From JAFGPL01 sp963781805 (GTDB lineage Bacteria; Bacteroidota; Bacteroidia; Bacteroidales; UBA10428): 64,000 bases of DNA. Positions 63,789 through 64,000 of the stretch are shown one piece after another. Below the pieces are notes generated by a model. That model made no database searches. It saw nothing but the letters and a program-made list of their open reading frames with translations, and was not told where the DNA came from. Position 1 is the stretch's first letter, and each line of letters opens with the position of its first letter. The stretch lies in the NCBI GenBank assembly GCA_963781805.1, contig CAWAHF010000004.1, positions 930,001-994,000 of the forward strand, in the 5' to 3' direction. Position numbers and translations under genes: made by a program.

Positions 63789-64000
63789 ATGAAAAAAGCA
63801 TATTATATACTGATAATAATCTCAGTGGTTTTCATGGTAACTCTTATCCCCTTTCAAGAATTAAGAGCTCAGGAAGAAGACAAGGATTCTTCGTTTAGTG
63901 TAGGGGCAGATTTTTACAGTAATTATATCTGGCGTGGAACAAAATTTGGCACGGGGCCTGCTTTCCAGCCATCCGTAAAATTCACTTCCGGAGGTCTGAC
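63789..64000 (+). CDS. Putative porin (TorF-like), 3' partial
   Basis: Only the first 70 codons are in the window; the frame runs off the right edge. The gene begins 3 bases after kdpC. A signal peptide (about 1-27, ending at LRAQ) is followed by DSSFSVGADFYSNYIWRGTKFGTGPAFQPSVKF, where the strand SNYIWRGTKF is typical of the TorF-family outer-membrane barrels found after kdp genes. It might let K+ or small solutes through the outer membrane. The sensor kinase of the system might follow it. Confidence 0.7.
   Translation, partial: MKKAYYILIIISVVFMVTLIPFQELRAQEEDKDSSFSVGADFYSNYIWRGTKFGTGPAFQPSVKFTSGGL

Overview
The window looks like chromosome of a Bacteroidota bacterium, probably a Bacteroidia member of the Marinilabiliales/Prolixibacteraceae type. 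The reasons are two SusC/SusD pairs, several secreted proteins with type IX secretion (T9SS) C-terminal domains, lipoproteins, AT-rich intergenic DNA, and upstream sites matching the Bacteroidota -7 element TANNTTTG. The taxon is an inference; no rRNA is present.

Layout. 1-5.8 kb: end of a T9SS protein, a MORN-repeat protein, a small carboxypeptidase-regulatory-domain protein, a WYL regulator, a CPBP membrane protein lacking one motif residue, a C39-like membrane protein without its catalytic Cys, a MITE-like element and a DUF3795 protein. 6-8.3 kb: an unusual two-gene unit, a Cys/Trp-rich hydrophobic protein fused to a metzincin protease plus a small membrane partner. 8.5-11.6 kb: ECF sigma factor, putative anti-sigma and envelope protein, followed by a GxxExxY nuclease cassette between two near-identical 97-bp repeats. 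11.9-24 kb: GH2 beta-galactosidase, an unknown protein next to a Dam-type methylase, metallophosphoesterase, MscL, DUF1761, GH115 glucuronidase and a DUF819 membrane protein. 24-39 kb: two SusCD loci; in the second, a DUF559 nuclease module with seven 39-bp repeats and one inverted copy sits in frame before the SusD signal peptide, followed by two lipoproteins and a ten-Asp-box T9SS protein. 39-42 kb: cysC-cysD-cysN for PAPS synthesis. 42-53.5 kb: TonB receptor, lipoprotein, cupin, a polysaccharide deacetylase broken by one stop codon, patatin-like protein, GH105 hydrolase and acetyl-CoA synthetase. 53.8-56.9 kb: tRNA-Pro(GGG) entered by a large serine recombinase, a 148-bp inverted copy of the recombinase 3' end, and a coding-poor block dense in perfect hairpins. 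57-64 kb: XRE regulator, NtrC-type response regulator and a kdp potassium-uptake operon with extra tiny membrane proteins, then the start of a porin.

How it works together: the core is a polysaccharide-utilising lifestyle (SusCD, GH2, GH115, GH105, T9SS enzymes) with sulfate activation and high-affinity potassium uptake. The most interesting layer on top is repeat-associated: two orphan PD-(D/E)XK-type nuclease genes each sit inside a repeat-bounded cassette without a recognisable transposase, and a serine recombinase is flanked by an inverted repeat that includes its own C-terminal codons. These are my best candidates for undescribed mobile or switching systems.
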